DNA of 64,000 nt from positions 85,216,706 to 85,280,705 of the forward strand of contig OZ024934.1 of the NCBI GenBank assembly GCA_964017235.1. The letters are read 5' to 3'. The translations under genes and the position numbers were made by a program. This document shows positions 37,052 to 50,800 of the stretch, one piece after another. Within the stretch, counting starts at the first letter, position 1. Each line of letters opens with the position of its first letter. The DNA is from Sabellastarte sp. h YS-2021. Taxonomy: Eukaryota > Annelida > Polychaeta > Sabellida > Sabellidae. Below the pieces are notes generated by a model. It had not been told where the DNA came from. It saw nothing but the letters and a program-made list of their open reading frames with translations, and searched no databases.

Positions 37052-40000
37052 ATGTATTGGAAGTGCAGGTATCGAGGGGGTGATCATATGGCACATCAGT
37101 CCAAAACCCCACTTAAATTTCATCAATCTGGCTCAGATTTTCACAGGAAACTCAGTTTATATCACACATTGATATTGTATTGGCTTGACTTACTCAGGAA
37201 ACCAATTAAAAATTTCAATTTTCCGGGGTTTGGGGCCAGGCTCAGCCCCCCTCAAATTAGGAAATATCAGGTATATCCTAATACAACCAATCTGAAGCTC
37301 TTATTTAATTTTGCATATGTTTTAACAATAATTGAGGATATATTAGGCCCATTTGGAGCATTACATCTCTGAAAATAAATTATTTCACCCATATAGTGCT
37401 GTAAAAATGGTCAAAAATACATGTAAATTACACCAAACCAGTACCAAATGTTGGTCTATAATGCTGAAATTTGGCCAGAATATAAGGTGGCACATACTAA
37501 ATCTGACTGAACCGGTTTTAAAATTACATCTGATATAACAGTACCTATAGTTTGGCAATATTGGCTTCAGCTGGTCCCAAATTCGCTTCTGTGGGCCTGC
37601 ATTAAGATATACTTAACTTTGGCAAAGTAAGACAATTTTAAGGCTGAAAACCATATTGTTTGCTAGGGCTGGCGCCACTAAATGAGATTCCACAAGAATA
37701 TTCCTTAAGAAATACATAACTGGTCCAAAATACATGTATTGGAAGTGCAGGTATCGAGGGGGTGATCATATGGCACATCAGTCCAAAACCCCACTTAAAC
37801 TTCATCAATCTGGCTCAGATTTTCACAGGAAACTCAGTTCATATCACACATTGATATTGTATTGGCTTGACTTACTCAGGAAACCAATTAAAATTTCAAT
37901 TTTCCAGGGTTTGGGGCCAGGCTCAGCCCCCCTCAAATTAGGAAATATCAGGTATATCCTAATACAACCAATCTGAAGCTCTTATTTAATTTTGTATATG
38001 TTTAACAATAATTGAGGATATATTAGGCCCATTTGGAGCATTACATCTCTGAAAATAAATTATTTCACCCATATAGTGCTGTAAAAATGGTCAAAAATAC
38101 ATGTAAATTACACCAAACCAGTACCAAATGTTGGTCTATAATGCTGAAATTTGGCCAGAATATAAGGTGGCACATACTAAATCTGACTGAACCGGTTTTA
38201 AAATTACATCTGATATAACAGTACCTATAGTTTGGCAATATTGGCTTCAGCTGGCCCCAAATTCGCTTCTGTGGGCCTGCATTAAGATATACTTAACTTT
38301 GGCAAAGTAAGACAATTTTAAGGCTGAAAACCATATTGTTTGCTAGGGCTGGCGCCACTAAATGAGATTCCACAAGAATATTCCTTAAGAAATACATAAC
38401 TGGTCCAAAATACATGTATTGGAAGTGCAGGTATCGAGGGGGTGATCATATGGCACATCAGTCCAAAACCCCACTTAAACTTCATCAATCTGGCTCAGAT
38501 TTTCACAGGAAACTCAGTTTATATCACACATTGATATTGTATTGGCTTGACTTACTCAGGAAACCAATTAAAAATTTCAATTTTCCGGGGTTTGGGGCCA
38601 GGCTCAGCCCCCCTCAAATTAGGAAATATCAGGTATATCCTAATACAACCAATCTGAAGCTCTTATTGAATTTTGCATATGTTTTAACAATAATTGAGGA
38701 TATATTAGGCCCATTTGGAGCATTACATCTCTGAAAATAAATTATTTCACCCATATAGTGCTGTAAAAATGGTCAAAAATACATGTAAATTACACCAAAC
38801 CAGTACCAAATGTTGGTCTATAATGCTGAAATTTGGCCAGAATATAAGGTGGCACATACTAAATCTGACTGAACCGGTTTTAAAATTACATCTGATATAA
38901 CAGTACCTATAGTTTGGCAATATTGGCTTCAGCTGGCCCCAAATTCGCTTCTGTGGGCCTGCATTAAGATATACTTAACTTTGGCAAAGTAAGACAATTT
39001 TAAGGCTGAAAACCATATTGTTTGCTAGGGCTGGCGCCACTAAATGAGATTCCATAAGAATATTCCTTAAGAAATACATAACTGGTCCAAAATACATGTA
39101 TTGGAAGTGCAGGTATCGAGGGGGTGATCATATGGCACATCAGTCCAAAACCCCACTTAAACTTCATCAATCTGGCTCAGATTTTCACAGGAAACTCAGT
39201 TCATATCACACATTGATATTGTATTGGCTTGACTTACTCAGGAAACCAATTAAAAATTTCAATTTTCCGGGGTTTGGGGCCAGGCTCAGCCCCCCTCAAA
39301 TTAGGAAATATCAGGTATATCCTAATACAACCAATCTGAAGCTCTTCTTTAATTTTGCATATGTTTTAACAATAATTGAGGATATATTAGGCCCATTTGG
39401 AGCATTACATCTCTGAAAATAAATTATTTCACCCATATAGTGCTGTAAAAATGGTCAAAAATACATGTAAATTACACCAAACCAGTACCAAATGTTGGTC
39501 TATAATGCTGAAATTTGGCCAGAATATAAGGTGGCACATACTAAATCTGACTGAACCGGTTTTAAAATTACATCTGATATAACAGTACCTATAGTTTGGC
39601 AATATTGGCTTCAGCTGGCCCCAAATTCGCTTTTGTGGGGCTGCATTAAGATATACTTAAATTTGGCAAAGTAAGACAATTTTAAGGCTGAAAACCATAT
39701 TGTTTGCTAGAGCTGGCGCCACTAAATGAGATTCCACAAGAATATTCCTTAAGAAATACATAACTGGTCCAAAATACATGTATTGGAAGTGCAGGTATCG
39801 AGGGGGTGATCATATGTCACATCAGTCCAAAACCCCACTTAAACTTCATCAATCTGGCTCAGATTTTCACAGGAAACTCAGTTCATATCATACATTGATA
39901 TTGTATTGGCTTGACTTACTCAGGAAACCAATTAAAAATTTCAATTTTCCGGGGTTTGGGGCCAGGCTCAGCCCCCCTCAAATTAGGAAATATCAGTTAT

Positions 40001-40459
40001 ATCCTAATACAACCAATCTGAAGCTCTTCTTTAATGTTGCATATGTTTTAACAATAATTGAGGATATATTAGGCCCATTTGGAGCATTACATCTCTGAAA
40101 ATAAATTATTTCACCCATATAGTGCTGTAAAAATGGTCAAAAATACATGTAAATTACACCAAACCAGTACCAAATGTTGGTCTATAATGCTGAAATTTGG
40201 CCAGAATATAAGGTGGCACATACTAAATCTGACTGAACCGGTTTTAAAATTACATCTGATATAACAGTACCTATAGTTTGGCAATATTGGCTTCAGCTGG
40301 CCCCTAATTCGCTTCTGTGGGGCTGCATTAAGATATACTTAAATTTGGCAAAGTAAGACAATTTTAAGGCTGAAAACCATATTGTTTGCTAGAGCTGGCG
40401 CCACTAAATGAGATTCCACAAGAATATTCCTTAAGAAATACATAACTGGTCCAAAATAC

Positions 40460-41141
40460 ATGTATTGGAAGTGCAGGTATCGAGGGGGTGATCATATGGC
40501 ACATCAGTCCAAAACCCCACTTAAACTTCATCAATCTGGCTCAGATTTTCACAGGAAACTCAGTTCATATCACACATTGATATTGTATTGGCTTGACTTA
40601 CTCAGGAAACCAATTAAAAATTTCAATTTTCCGGGGTTTGGGGCCAGGCTCAGCCCCCCTCAAATTAGGAAATATCAGGTATATCCTAATACAACCAATC
40701 TGAAGCTCTTATTTAATTTTGCATATGTTTTAACAATAATTGAGGATATATTAGGCCCATTTGGAGCATTACATCTCTGAAAATAAATTATTTCACCCAT
40801 ATAGTGCTGTAAAAATGGTCAAAAATACATGTAAATTACACCAAACCAGTACCAAATGTTGGTCTATAATGCTGAAATTTGGCCAGAATATAAGGTGGCA
40901 CATACTAAATCTGACTGAACCGGTTTTAAAATTACATCTGATATAACAGTACCTATAGTTTGGCAATATTGGCTTCAGCTGGCCCCAAATTCGCTTCTGT
41001 GGGCCTGCATTAAGATATACTTAACTTTGGCAAAGTAAGACAATTTTAAGGCTAAAAACCATATTGTTTGCTAGGGCTGGCGCCACTAAATGAGATTCCA
41101 TAAGAATATTCCTTAAGAAATACATAACTGGTCCAAAATAC
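40460..41141 (+). repeat. Chimeric U/V monomer, one-monomer contraction
   Basis: The start of this monomer matches U (Ser36, CAGTTCATAT at about 40561), whereas from about 40720 on it matches V: GCATATGTTTTAAC without the U frameshift, then GGGCCTGC, CTTAACTTT, the rare GGCTAAAAACC near 41050 and CCATAAG. In the second large unit the same marks are split over 49976 (U) and 50657 (V, with GGCTAAAAACC near 51247). A crossover between about 40567 and 40721 that removed one 681-bp monomer fits all of these. Confidence 0.82.
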
Positions 41142-41686
41142 ATGTATTGGAAGTGCAGGTATCGAGGGGGTGATCATATGGCACATCAGTCCAAAACCCC
41201 ACTTAAACTTCATCAATCTGGCTCAGATTTTCTCAGGAAACTCAGTTCATATCACACATTGATATTGTATTGGCTTGACTTACTCAGGAAACCAATTAAA
41301 AATTTCAATTTTCCGGGGTTTGGGGCCAGGCTCAGCCCCCCTCAAATTAGGAAATATCAGGTATATCCTAATACAACCAATCTGAAGCTCTTCTTTAATT
41401 TTGCATATGTTTTAACAATAATTGAGGATATATTAGGCCCATTTGGAGCATTACATCTCTGAAAATAAATTATTTCACCCATATAGTGCTGTAAAAATGG
41501 TCAAAAATACATGTAAATTACACCAAACCAGTACCAAATGTTGGTCTATAATGCTGAAATTTGGCCAGAATATAAGGTGGCACATACTAAATCTGACTGA
41601 ACCGGTTTTAAAATTACATCTGATATAACAGTACCTATAGTTTGGCAATATTGGCTTCAGCTGGCCCCAAATTCGCTTTTGTGGGG

Positions 41687-41706
41687 CTGCATTAAGATAT
41701 ACTTAA
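41687..41706 (+). other. Joint of the 10.9-kb tandem duplication
   Basis: Two linked sites normally travel together: GGGCCTGC with CTTAACTTT, or GGGGCTGC with CTTAAATTT. In the tail of the monomer at 41142 the first site is G at 41686 (with CGCTTTTG, as in the equivalent monomer at 51339), but the second is C at 41707, followed by CCATAAG as in the monomer tail at 30821-30958. The two sources lie exactly one 10,865-bp unit apart, so the exchange that created the duplication falls between these two sites. Confidence 0.8.
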
Positions 41707-41823
41707 CTTTGGCAAAGTAAGACAATTTTAAGGCTGAAAACCATATTGTTTGCTAGGGCTGGCGCCACTAAATGAGATTCCATAAGAATATTCCTTAAGA
41801 AATACATAACTGGTCCAAAATAC

Positions 41824-44800
41824 ATGTATTGGAAGTGCAGGTATCGAGGGGGTGATCATATGGCACATCAGTCCAAAACCCCACTTAAACTTCATCAATC
41901 TGGCTCAGATTTTCACAGGAAACTCAGTTCATATCACACATTGATATTGTATTGGCTTGACTTACTCAGGAAACCAATTAAAAATTTCAATTTTCCGGGG
42001 TTTGGGGCCAGGCTCAGCCCCCCTCAAATTAGGAAATATCAGGTATATCCTAATACAACCAATCTGAAGCTCTTCTTTAATTTTGCATATGTTTTAACAA
42101 TAATTGAGGATATATTAGGCCCATTTGGAGCATTACATCTCTGAAAATAAATTATTTCACCCATATAGTGCTGTAAAAATGGTCAAAAATACATGTAAAT
42201 TACACCAAACCAGTACCAAATGTTGGTCTATAATGCTGAAATTTGGCCAGAATATAAGATGGCACATACTAAATCTGACTGAACCGGTTTTAAAATTACA
42301 TCTGATATAACAGTACCTATAGTTTGGCAATATTGGCTTCAGCTGGCCCCAAATTCGCTTTTGTGGGGCTGCATTAAGATATACTTAAATTTGGCAAAGT
42401 AAGACAATTTTAAGGCTGAAAACCATATTGTTTGCTAGAGCTGGCGCCACTAAATGAGATTCCACAAGAATATTCCTTAAGAAATACATAACTGGTCCAA
42501 AATACATGTATTGGAAGTGCAGGTATCGAGGGGGTGATCATATGTCACATCAGTCCAAAACCCCACTTAAACTTCATCAATCTGGCTCAGATTTTCACAG
42601 GAAACTCAGTTCATATCACACATTGATATTGTATTGGCTTGACTTACTCAGGAAACCAATTAAAAATTTCAATTTTCCAGGGTTTGGGGCCAGGCTCAGC
42701 CCCCCTCAAATTAGGAAATATCAGGTATATCCTAATACAACCAATCTGAAGCTCTTCTTTAATTTTGCATATGTTTTAACAATAATTGAGGATATATTAG
42801 GCCCATTTGGAGCATTACATCTCTGAAAATAAATTATTTCACCCATATAGTGCTGTAAAAATGGTCAAAAATACATGTAAATTACACCAAACCAGTACCA
42901 AATGTTGGTCTATAATGCTGAAATTTGGCCAGAATATAAGGTGGCACATACTAAATCTGACTGAACCGGTTTTAAAATTACATCTGATGTAACAGTACCT
43001 ATAGTTTGGCAATATTGGCTTCAGCTGGCCCCAAATTCCCTTCTGTGGGGCTGCATTAAGATATACTTAAATTTGGCAAAGTAAGACAATTTTAAGGCTG
43101 AAAACCATATTGTTTGCTAGAGCTGGCGCCACTAAATGAGATTCCACAAGAATATTCCTTAAGAAATACATAACTGGTCCAAAATACATGTATTGGAAGT
43201 GCAGGTATCGAGGGGGTGATCATATGGCACATCAGTCCAAAACCCCACTTAAACTTCATCAATCTGGCTCAGATTTTCACAGGAAACTCAGTTCATATCA
43301 CACATTGATATTGTATTGGCTTGACTTACTCAGGAAACCAATTAAAAATTTCAATTTTCTAGGGTTTGGGGCCAGGCTCAGCCCCCCTCAAATTAGGAAA
43401 TATCAGGTATATCCTAATACAACCAATCTGAAGCGCTTCTTTAATTTTGCATATGTTTTAACAATAATTGAGGATATATTAGGCCCATTTGGAGCATTAC
43501 ATCTCTGAAAATAAATTAGTTCACCCATATAGTGCTGTAAAAATGGTCAAAAATACATGTAAATTACACCAAACCAGTACCAAATGTTGGTCTATAATGC
43601 TGAAATTTGGCCAGAATATAAGGTGGCACATACTAAATCTGACTGAACCGGTTTTAAAATTACATCTGATATAACAGTACCTATAGTTTGGCAATATTGG
43701 CTTCAGCTGGCCCCAAATTCGCTTCTGTGGGGCTGCATTAAGATATACTTAAATTTGGCAAAGTAAGACAATTTTAAAGCTGAAAACCATATTGTTTGCT
43801 AGAGCTGGCACCACTAAATGAGATTCCACAAGAATATTCCTTAAGAAATACATAACTGGTCCAAAATACATGTATTGGAAGTGCAGGTATCGAGGGGGTG
43901 ATCATATGTCACATCAGTCGAAAAGCCCACTTAAACTTCATCAATCTGGCTCAGATTTTCACAGGAAACTCAGTTCATATCATACATTGATATTGTATTG
44001 GCTTGACTTACTCAGGAAACCAATTAAAAATTTCAATTTTCCGGGGTTTGGGGCCAGGCTCAGCCCCCCTCAAATTAGGAAATATCAGTTATATCCTAAT
44101 ACAACCAATCTGAAGCTCTTCTTTAATGTTGCATATGTTTTAACAATAATTGAGGATATATTAGGCCCATTTGGAGCATTACATCTCTGAAAATAAATTA
44201 TTTCACCCATATAGTGCTGTAAAAATGGTCAAAAATACATGTAAATTACACCAAACAAGTACCAAATGTTGGTCTATAATGCTGAAATTTGGCCAGAATA
44301 TAAGGTGGCACATACTAAATCTGACTGAACCGGTTTTAAAATTACATCTGATATATTCCAATATTGGCTTCAGCTGGCCCCAAATTCGCTTCTGTGGGGC
44401 TGCATTAAGATATACTTAAATTTGGCAAAGTAAGACAATTTTAAGGCTGAAAACCATATTGTTTGCTAGAGCTGGCGCCACTAAATGAGATTCCACAAGA
44501 ATATTCCTTAAGAAATACATAACTGGTCCAAAATACATGTATTGGAAGTGCAGGTATCGAGGGGGTGATCATATGGCACATCAGTCCAAAACCCCACTTA
44601 AACTTCATCAATCTGGCTCAGATTTTCACAGGAAACTCAGTTCATATCACACATTGATATTGTATTGGCTTGACTTACTCAGGAAACCAATTAAAAATTT
44701 CAATTTTCCAGGGTTTGGGGCCAGGATCAGCCCCCCTCAAATTAGGAAATATCAGGTATATCCTAATACAACCAATCTGAAGCTCTTCTTTAATTTTGCA

Positions 44801-47800
44801 TATGTTTTAACAATAATTGAGGATATATTAGGCCCATTTGGAGCATTACATCTCTGAAAATAAATTATTTCACCCATATAGTGCTGTAAAAATGGTCAAA
44901 AATACATGTAAATTACACCAAACCAGTACCAAATGTTGGTCTATAATGCTGAAATTTGGCCAGAATATAAGGTGGCACATACTAAATCTGACTGAACCGG
45001 TTTTAAAATTACATCTGATGTAACAGTACCTATAGTTTGGCAATATTGGCTTCAGCTGGCCCCAAATTCCCTTCTGTGGGGCTGCATTAAGATATACTTA
45101 AATTTGGCAAAGTAAGACAATTTTAAGGCTGAAAACCATATTGTTTGCTAGAGCTGGCGCCACTAAATGAGATTCCACAAGAATATTCCTTAAGAAATAC
45201 ATAACTGGTCCAAAATACATGTATTGGAAGTGCAGGTATCGAGGGGGTGATCATATGGCACATCAGTCCAAAACCCCACTTAAACTTCATCAATCTGGCT
45301 CAGATTTTCACAGGAAACTCAGTTCATATCACACATTGATATTGTATTGGCTTGACTTACTCAGGAAACCAATTAAAAATTTCAATTTTCCAGGGTTTGG
45401 GGCCAGGCTCAGCCCCCCTCAAATTAGGAAATATCAGGTATATCCTAATACAACCAATCTGAAGCTCTTCTTTAATTTTGCATATGTTTTAACAATAATT
45501 GAGGATATATTAGGCCCATTTGGAGCATTACATCTCTGAAAATAAATTAGTTCACCCATATAGTGCTGTAAAAATGGTCAAAAATACATGTAAATTACAC
45601 CAAACCAGTACCAAATGTTGGTCTATAATGCTGAAATTTGGCCAGAATATAAGGTGGCACATACTAAATCTGACTGAACCGGTTTTAAAATTACATCTGA
45701 TATAACAGTACCTATAGTTTGGCAATATTGGCTTCAGCTGGCCCCAAATTCGCTTCTGTGGGGCTGCATTAAGATATACTTAAATTTGGCAAAGTAAGAC
45801 AATTTTAAAGCTGAAAACCATATTGTTTGCTAGAGCTGGCACCACTAAATGAGATTCCACAAGAATATTCCTTAAGAAATACATAACTGGTCCAAAATAC
45901 ATGTATTGGAAGTGCAGGTATCGAGGGGGTGATCATATGTCACATCAGTCCAAAAGCCCACTTAAACTTCATCAATCTGGCTCAGATTTTCACAGGAAAC
46001 TCAGTTCATATCATACATTGATATTGTATTGGCTTGACTTACTCAGGAAACCAATTAAAAATTTCAATTTTCCGGGGTTTGGGGCCAGGCTCAGCCCCCC
46101 TCAAATTAGGAAATATCAGTTATATCCTAATACAACCAATCTGAAGCTCTTCTTTAATGTTGCATATGTTTTAACAATAATTGAGGATATATTAGGCCCA
46201 TTTGGAGCATTACATCTCTGAAAATAAATTATTTCACCCATATAGTGCTGTAAAAATGGTCAAAAATACATGTAAATTACACCAAACCAGTACCAAATGT
46301 TGGTCTATAATGCTGAAATTTGGCCAGAATATAAGGTGGCACATACTAAATCTGACTGAACCGGTTTTAAAATTACATCTGATATATTCCAATATTGGCT
46401 TCAGCTGGCCCCAAATTCGCTTCTGTGGGGCTGCATTAAGATATACTTAAATTTGGCAAAGTAAGACAATTTTAAGGCTGAAAACCATATTGTTTGCTAG
46501 AGCTGGCGCCACTAAATGAGATTCCACAAGAATATTCCTTAAGAAATACATAACTGGTCGAAAATACATGTATTGGAAGTGCAGGTATCGAGGGGGTGAT
46601 CATATGGCACATCAGTCCAAAACCCCACTTAAATTTCATCAATCTGGCTCAGATTTTCACAGGAAACTCAGTTTATATCACACATTGATATTGTATTGGC
46701 TTGACTTACTCAGGAAACCAATTAAAAATTTCAATTTTCCGGGGTTTGGGGCCAGGCTCAGCCCCCCTCAAATTAGGAAATATCAGGTATATCCTAATAC
46801 AACCAATCTGAAGCTCTTATTTAATTTTGCATATGTTTTAACAATAATTGAGGATATATTAGGCCCATTTGGAGCATTACATCTCTGAAAATAAATTATT
46901 TCACCCATATAGTGCTGTAAAAATGGTCAAAAATACATGTAAATTACACCAAACCAGTACCAAATGTTGGTCTATAATGCTGAAATTTGGCCAGAATATA
47001 AGGTGGCACATACTAAATCTGACTGAACCGGTTTTAAAATTACATCTGATATAACAGTACCTATAGTTTGGCAATATTGGCTTCAGCTGGTCCCAAATTC
47101 GCTTCTGTGGGCCTGCATTAAGATATACTTAACTTTGGCAAAGTAAGACAATTTTAAGGCTGAAAACCATATTGTTTGCTAGGGCTGGCGCCACTAAATG
47201 AGATTCCACAAGAATATTCCTTAAGAAATACATAACTGGTCCAAAATACATGTATTGGAAGTGCAGGTATCGAGGGGGTGATCATATGGCACATCAGTCC
47301 AAAACCCCACTTAAACTTCATCAATCTGGCTCAGATTTTCACAGGAAACTCAGTTCATATCACACATTGATATTGTATTGGCTTGACTTACTCAGGAAAC
47401 CAATTAAAATTTCAATTTTCCAGGGTTTGGGGCCAGGCTCAGCCCCCCTCAAATTAGGAAATATCAGGTATATCCTAATACAACCAATCTGAAGCTCTTA
47501 TTTAATTTTGTATATGTTTAACAATAATTGAGGATATATTAGGCCCATTTGGAGCATTACATCTCTGAAAATAAATTATTTCACCCATATAGTGCTGTAA
47601 AAATGGTCAAAAATACATGTAAATTACACCAAACCAGTACCAAATGTTGGTCTATAATGCTGAAATTTGGCCAGAATATAAGGTGGCACATACTAAATCT
47701 GACTGAACCGGTTTTAAAATTACATCTGATATAACAGTACCTATAGTTTGGCAATATTGGCTTCAGCTGGCCCCAAATTCGCTTCTGTGGGCCTGCATTA

Positions 47801-50800
47801 AGATATACTTAACTTTGGCAAAGTAAGACAATTTTAAGGCTGAAAACCATATTGTTTGCTAGGGCTGGCGCCACTAAATGAGATTCCACAAGAATATTCC
47901 TTAAGAAATACATAACTGGTCCAAAATACATGTATTGGAAGTGCAGGTATCGAGGGGGTGATCATATGGCACATCAGTCCAAAACCCCACTTAAACTTCA
48001 TCAATCTGGCTCAGATTTTCACAGGAAACTCAGTTTATATCACACATTGATATTGTATTGGCTTGACTTACTCAGGAAACCAATTAAAAATTTCAATTTT
48101 CCGGGGTTTGGGGCCAGGCTCAGCCCCCCTCAAATTAGGAAATATCAGGTATATCCTAATACAACCAATCTGAAGCTCTTATTTAATTTTGCATATGTTT
48201 TAACAATAATTGAGGATATATTAGGCCCATTTGGAGCATTACATCTCTGAAAATAAATTATTTCACCCATATAGTGCTGTAAAAATGGTCAAAAATACAT
48301 GTAAATTACACCAAACCAGTACCAAATGTTGGTCTATAATGCTGAAATTTGGCCAGAATATAAGGTGGCACATACTAAATCTGACTGAACCGGTTTTAAA
48401 ATTACATCTGATATAACAGTACCTATAGTTTGGCAATATTGGCTTCAGCTGGCCCCAAATTCGCTTCTGTGGGCCTGCATTAAGATATACTTAACTTTGG
48501 CAAAGTAAGACAATTTTAAGGCTGAAAACCATATTGTTTGCTAGGGCTGGCGCCACTAAATGAGATTCCATAAGAATATTCCTTAAGAAATACATAACTG
48601 GTCCAAAATACATGTATTGGAAGTGCAGGTATCGAGGGGGTGATCATATGGCACATCAGTCCAAAACCCCACTTAAACTTCATCAATCTGGCTCAGATTT
48701 TCACAGGAAACTCAGTTCATATCACACATTGATATTGTATTGGCTTGACTTACTCAGGAAACCAATTAAAAATTTCAATTTTCCGGGGTTTGGGGCCAGG
48801 CTCAGCCCCCCTCAAATTAGGAAATATCAGGTATATCCTAATACAACCAATCTGAAGCTCTTCTTTAATTTTGCATATGTTTTAACAATAATTGAGGATA
48901 TATTAGGCCCATTTGGAGCATTACATCTCTGAAAATAAATTATTTCACCCATATAGTGCTGTAAAAATGGTCAAAAATACATGTAAATTACACCAAACCA
49001 GTACCAAATGTTGGTCTATAATGCTGAAATTTGGCCAGAATATAAGGTGGCACATACTAAATCTGACTGAACCGGTTTTAAAATTACATCTGATATAACA
49101 GTACCTATAGTTTGGCAATATTGGCTTCAGCTGGCCCCAAATTCGCTTTTGTGGGGCTGCATTAAGATATACTTAAATTTGGCAAAGTAAGACAATTTTA
49201 AGGCTGAAAACCATATTGTTTGCTAGAGCTGGCGCCACTAAATGAGATTCCACAAGAATATTCCTTAAGAAATACATAACTGGTCCAAAATACATGTATT
49301 GGAAGTGCAGGTATCGAGGGGGTGATCATATGTCACATCAGTCCAAAACCCCACTTAAACTTCATCAATCTGGCTCAGATTTTCACAGGAAACTCAGTTC
49401 ATATCATACATTGATATTGTATTGGCTTGACTTACTCAGGAAACCAATTAAAAATTTCAATTTTCCGGGGTTTGGGGCCAGGCTCAGCCCCCCTCAAATT
49501 AGGAAATATCAGTTATATCCTAATACAACCAATCTGAAGCTCTTCTTTAATGTTGCATATGTTTTAACAATAATTGAGGATATATTAGGCCCATTTGGAG
49601 CATTACATCTCTGAAAATAAATTATTTCACCCATATAGTGCTGTAAAAATGGTCAAAAATACATGTAAATTACACCAAACCAGTACCAAATGTTGGTCTA
49701 TAATGCTGAAATTTGGCCAGAATATAAGGTGGCACATACTAAATCTGACTGAACCGGTTTTAAAATTACATCTGATATAACAGTACCTATAGTTTGGCAA
49801 TATTGGCTTCAGCTGGCCCCTAATTCGCTTCTGTGGGGCTGCATTAAGATATACTTAAATTTGGCAAAGTAAGACAATTTTAAGGCTGAAAACCATATTG
49901 TTTGCTAGAGCTGGCGCCACTAAATGAGATTCCACAAGAATATTCCTTAAGAAATACATAACTGGTCCAAAATACATGTATTGGAAGTGCAGGTATCGAG
50001 GGGGTGATCATATGGCACATCAGTCCAAAACCCCACTTAAACTTCATCAATCTGGCTCAGATTTTCACAGGAAACTCAGTTCATATCACACATTGATATT
50101 GTATTGGCTTGACTTACTCAGGAAACCAATTAAAAATTTCAATTTTCCGGGGTTTGGGGCCAGGCTCAGCCCCCCTCAAATTAGGAAATATCAGGTATAT
50201 CCTAATACAACCAATCTGAAGCTCTTATTTAATTTTGTATATGTTTAACAATAATTGAGGATATATTAGGCCCATTTGGAGCATTACATCTCTGAAAATA
50301 AATTATTTCACCCATATAGTGCTGTAAAAATGGTCAAAAATACATGTAAATTACACCAAACCAGTACCAAATGTTGGTCTATAATGCTGAAATTTGGCCA
50401 GAATATAAGGTGGCACATACTAAATCTGACTGAACCGGTTTTAAAATTACATCTGATATAACAGTACCTATAGTTTGGCAATATTGGCTTCAGCTGGCCC
50501 CAAATTCGCTTCTGTGGGCCTGCATTAAGATATACTTAACTTTGGCAAAGTAAGACAATTTTAAGGCTGAAAACCATATTGTTTGCTAGGGCTGGCGCCA
50601 CTAAATGAGATTCCACAAGAATATTCCTTAAGAAATACATAACTGGTCCAAAATACATGTATTGGAAGTGCAGGTATCGAGGGGGTGATCATATGGCACA
50701 TCAGTCCAAAACCCCACTTAAACTTCATCAATCTGGCTCAGATTTTCACAGGAAACTCAGTTTATATCACACATTGATATTGTATTGGCTTGACTTACTC

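Larger units (their letters stand above)
30959..41823 (+). repeat. Large HOR unit copy 1, 16 monomers, 10,865 bp
   Basis: Monomer starts: 30959, 31641, 32323, 33005, 33672, 34354, 35036, 35703, 36385, 37052, 37734, 38414, 39096, 39778, 40460 and 41142 (types L M N O P N O N O Q R K L T U/V W). The next unit repeats it at an offset of 10,865 bp through its first seven monomers. Rare shared marks at that exact offset are AAGATGGCAC at 31391 and 42256, and an A for C in CCAGGATCAG at 33861 and 44726. After an extra N-O pair in this copy (1,349 bp) the offset becomes 9,516 bp, for example CTGGTCCCAAA near 37571 and 47087. Private marks include CCCCACAAA near 33201 and TTTCTCAGG near 41230. Confidence 0.9.
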
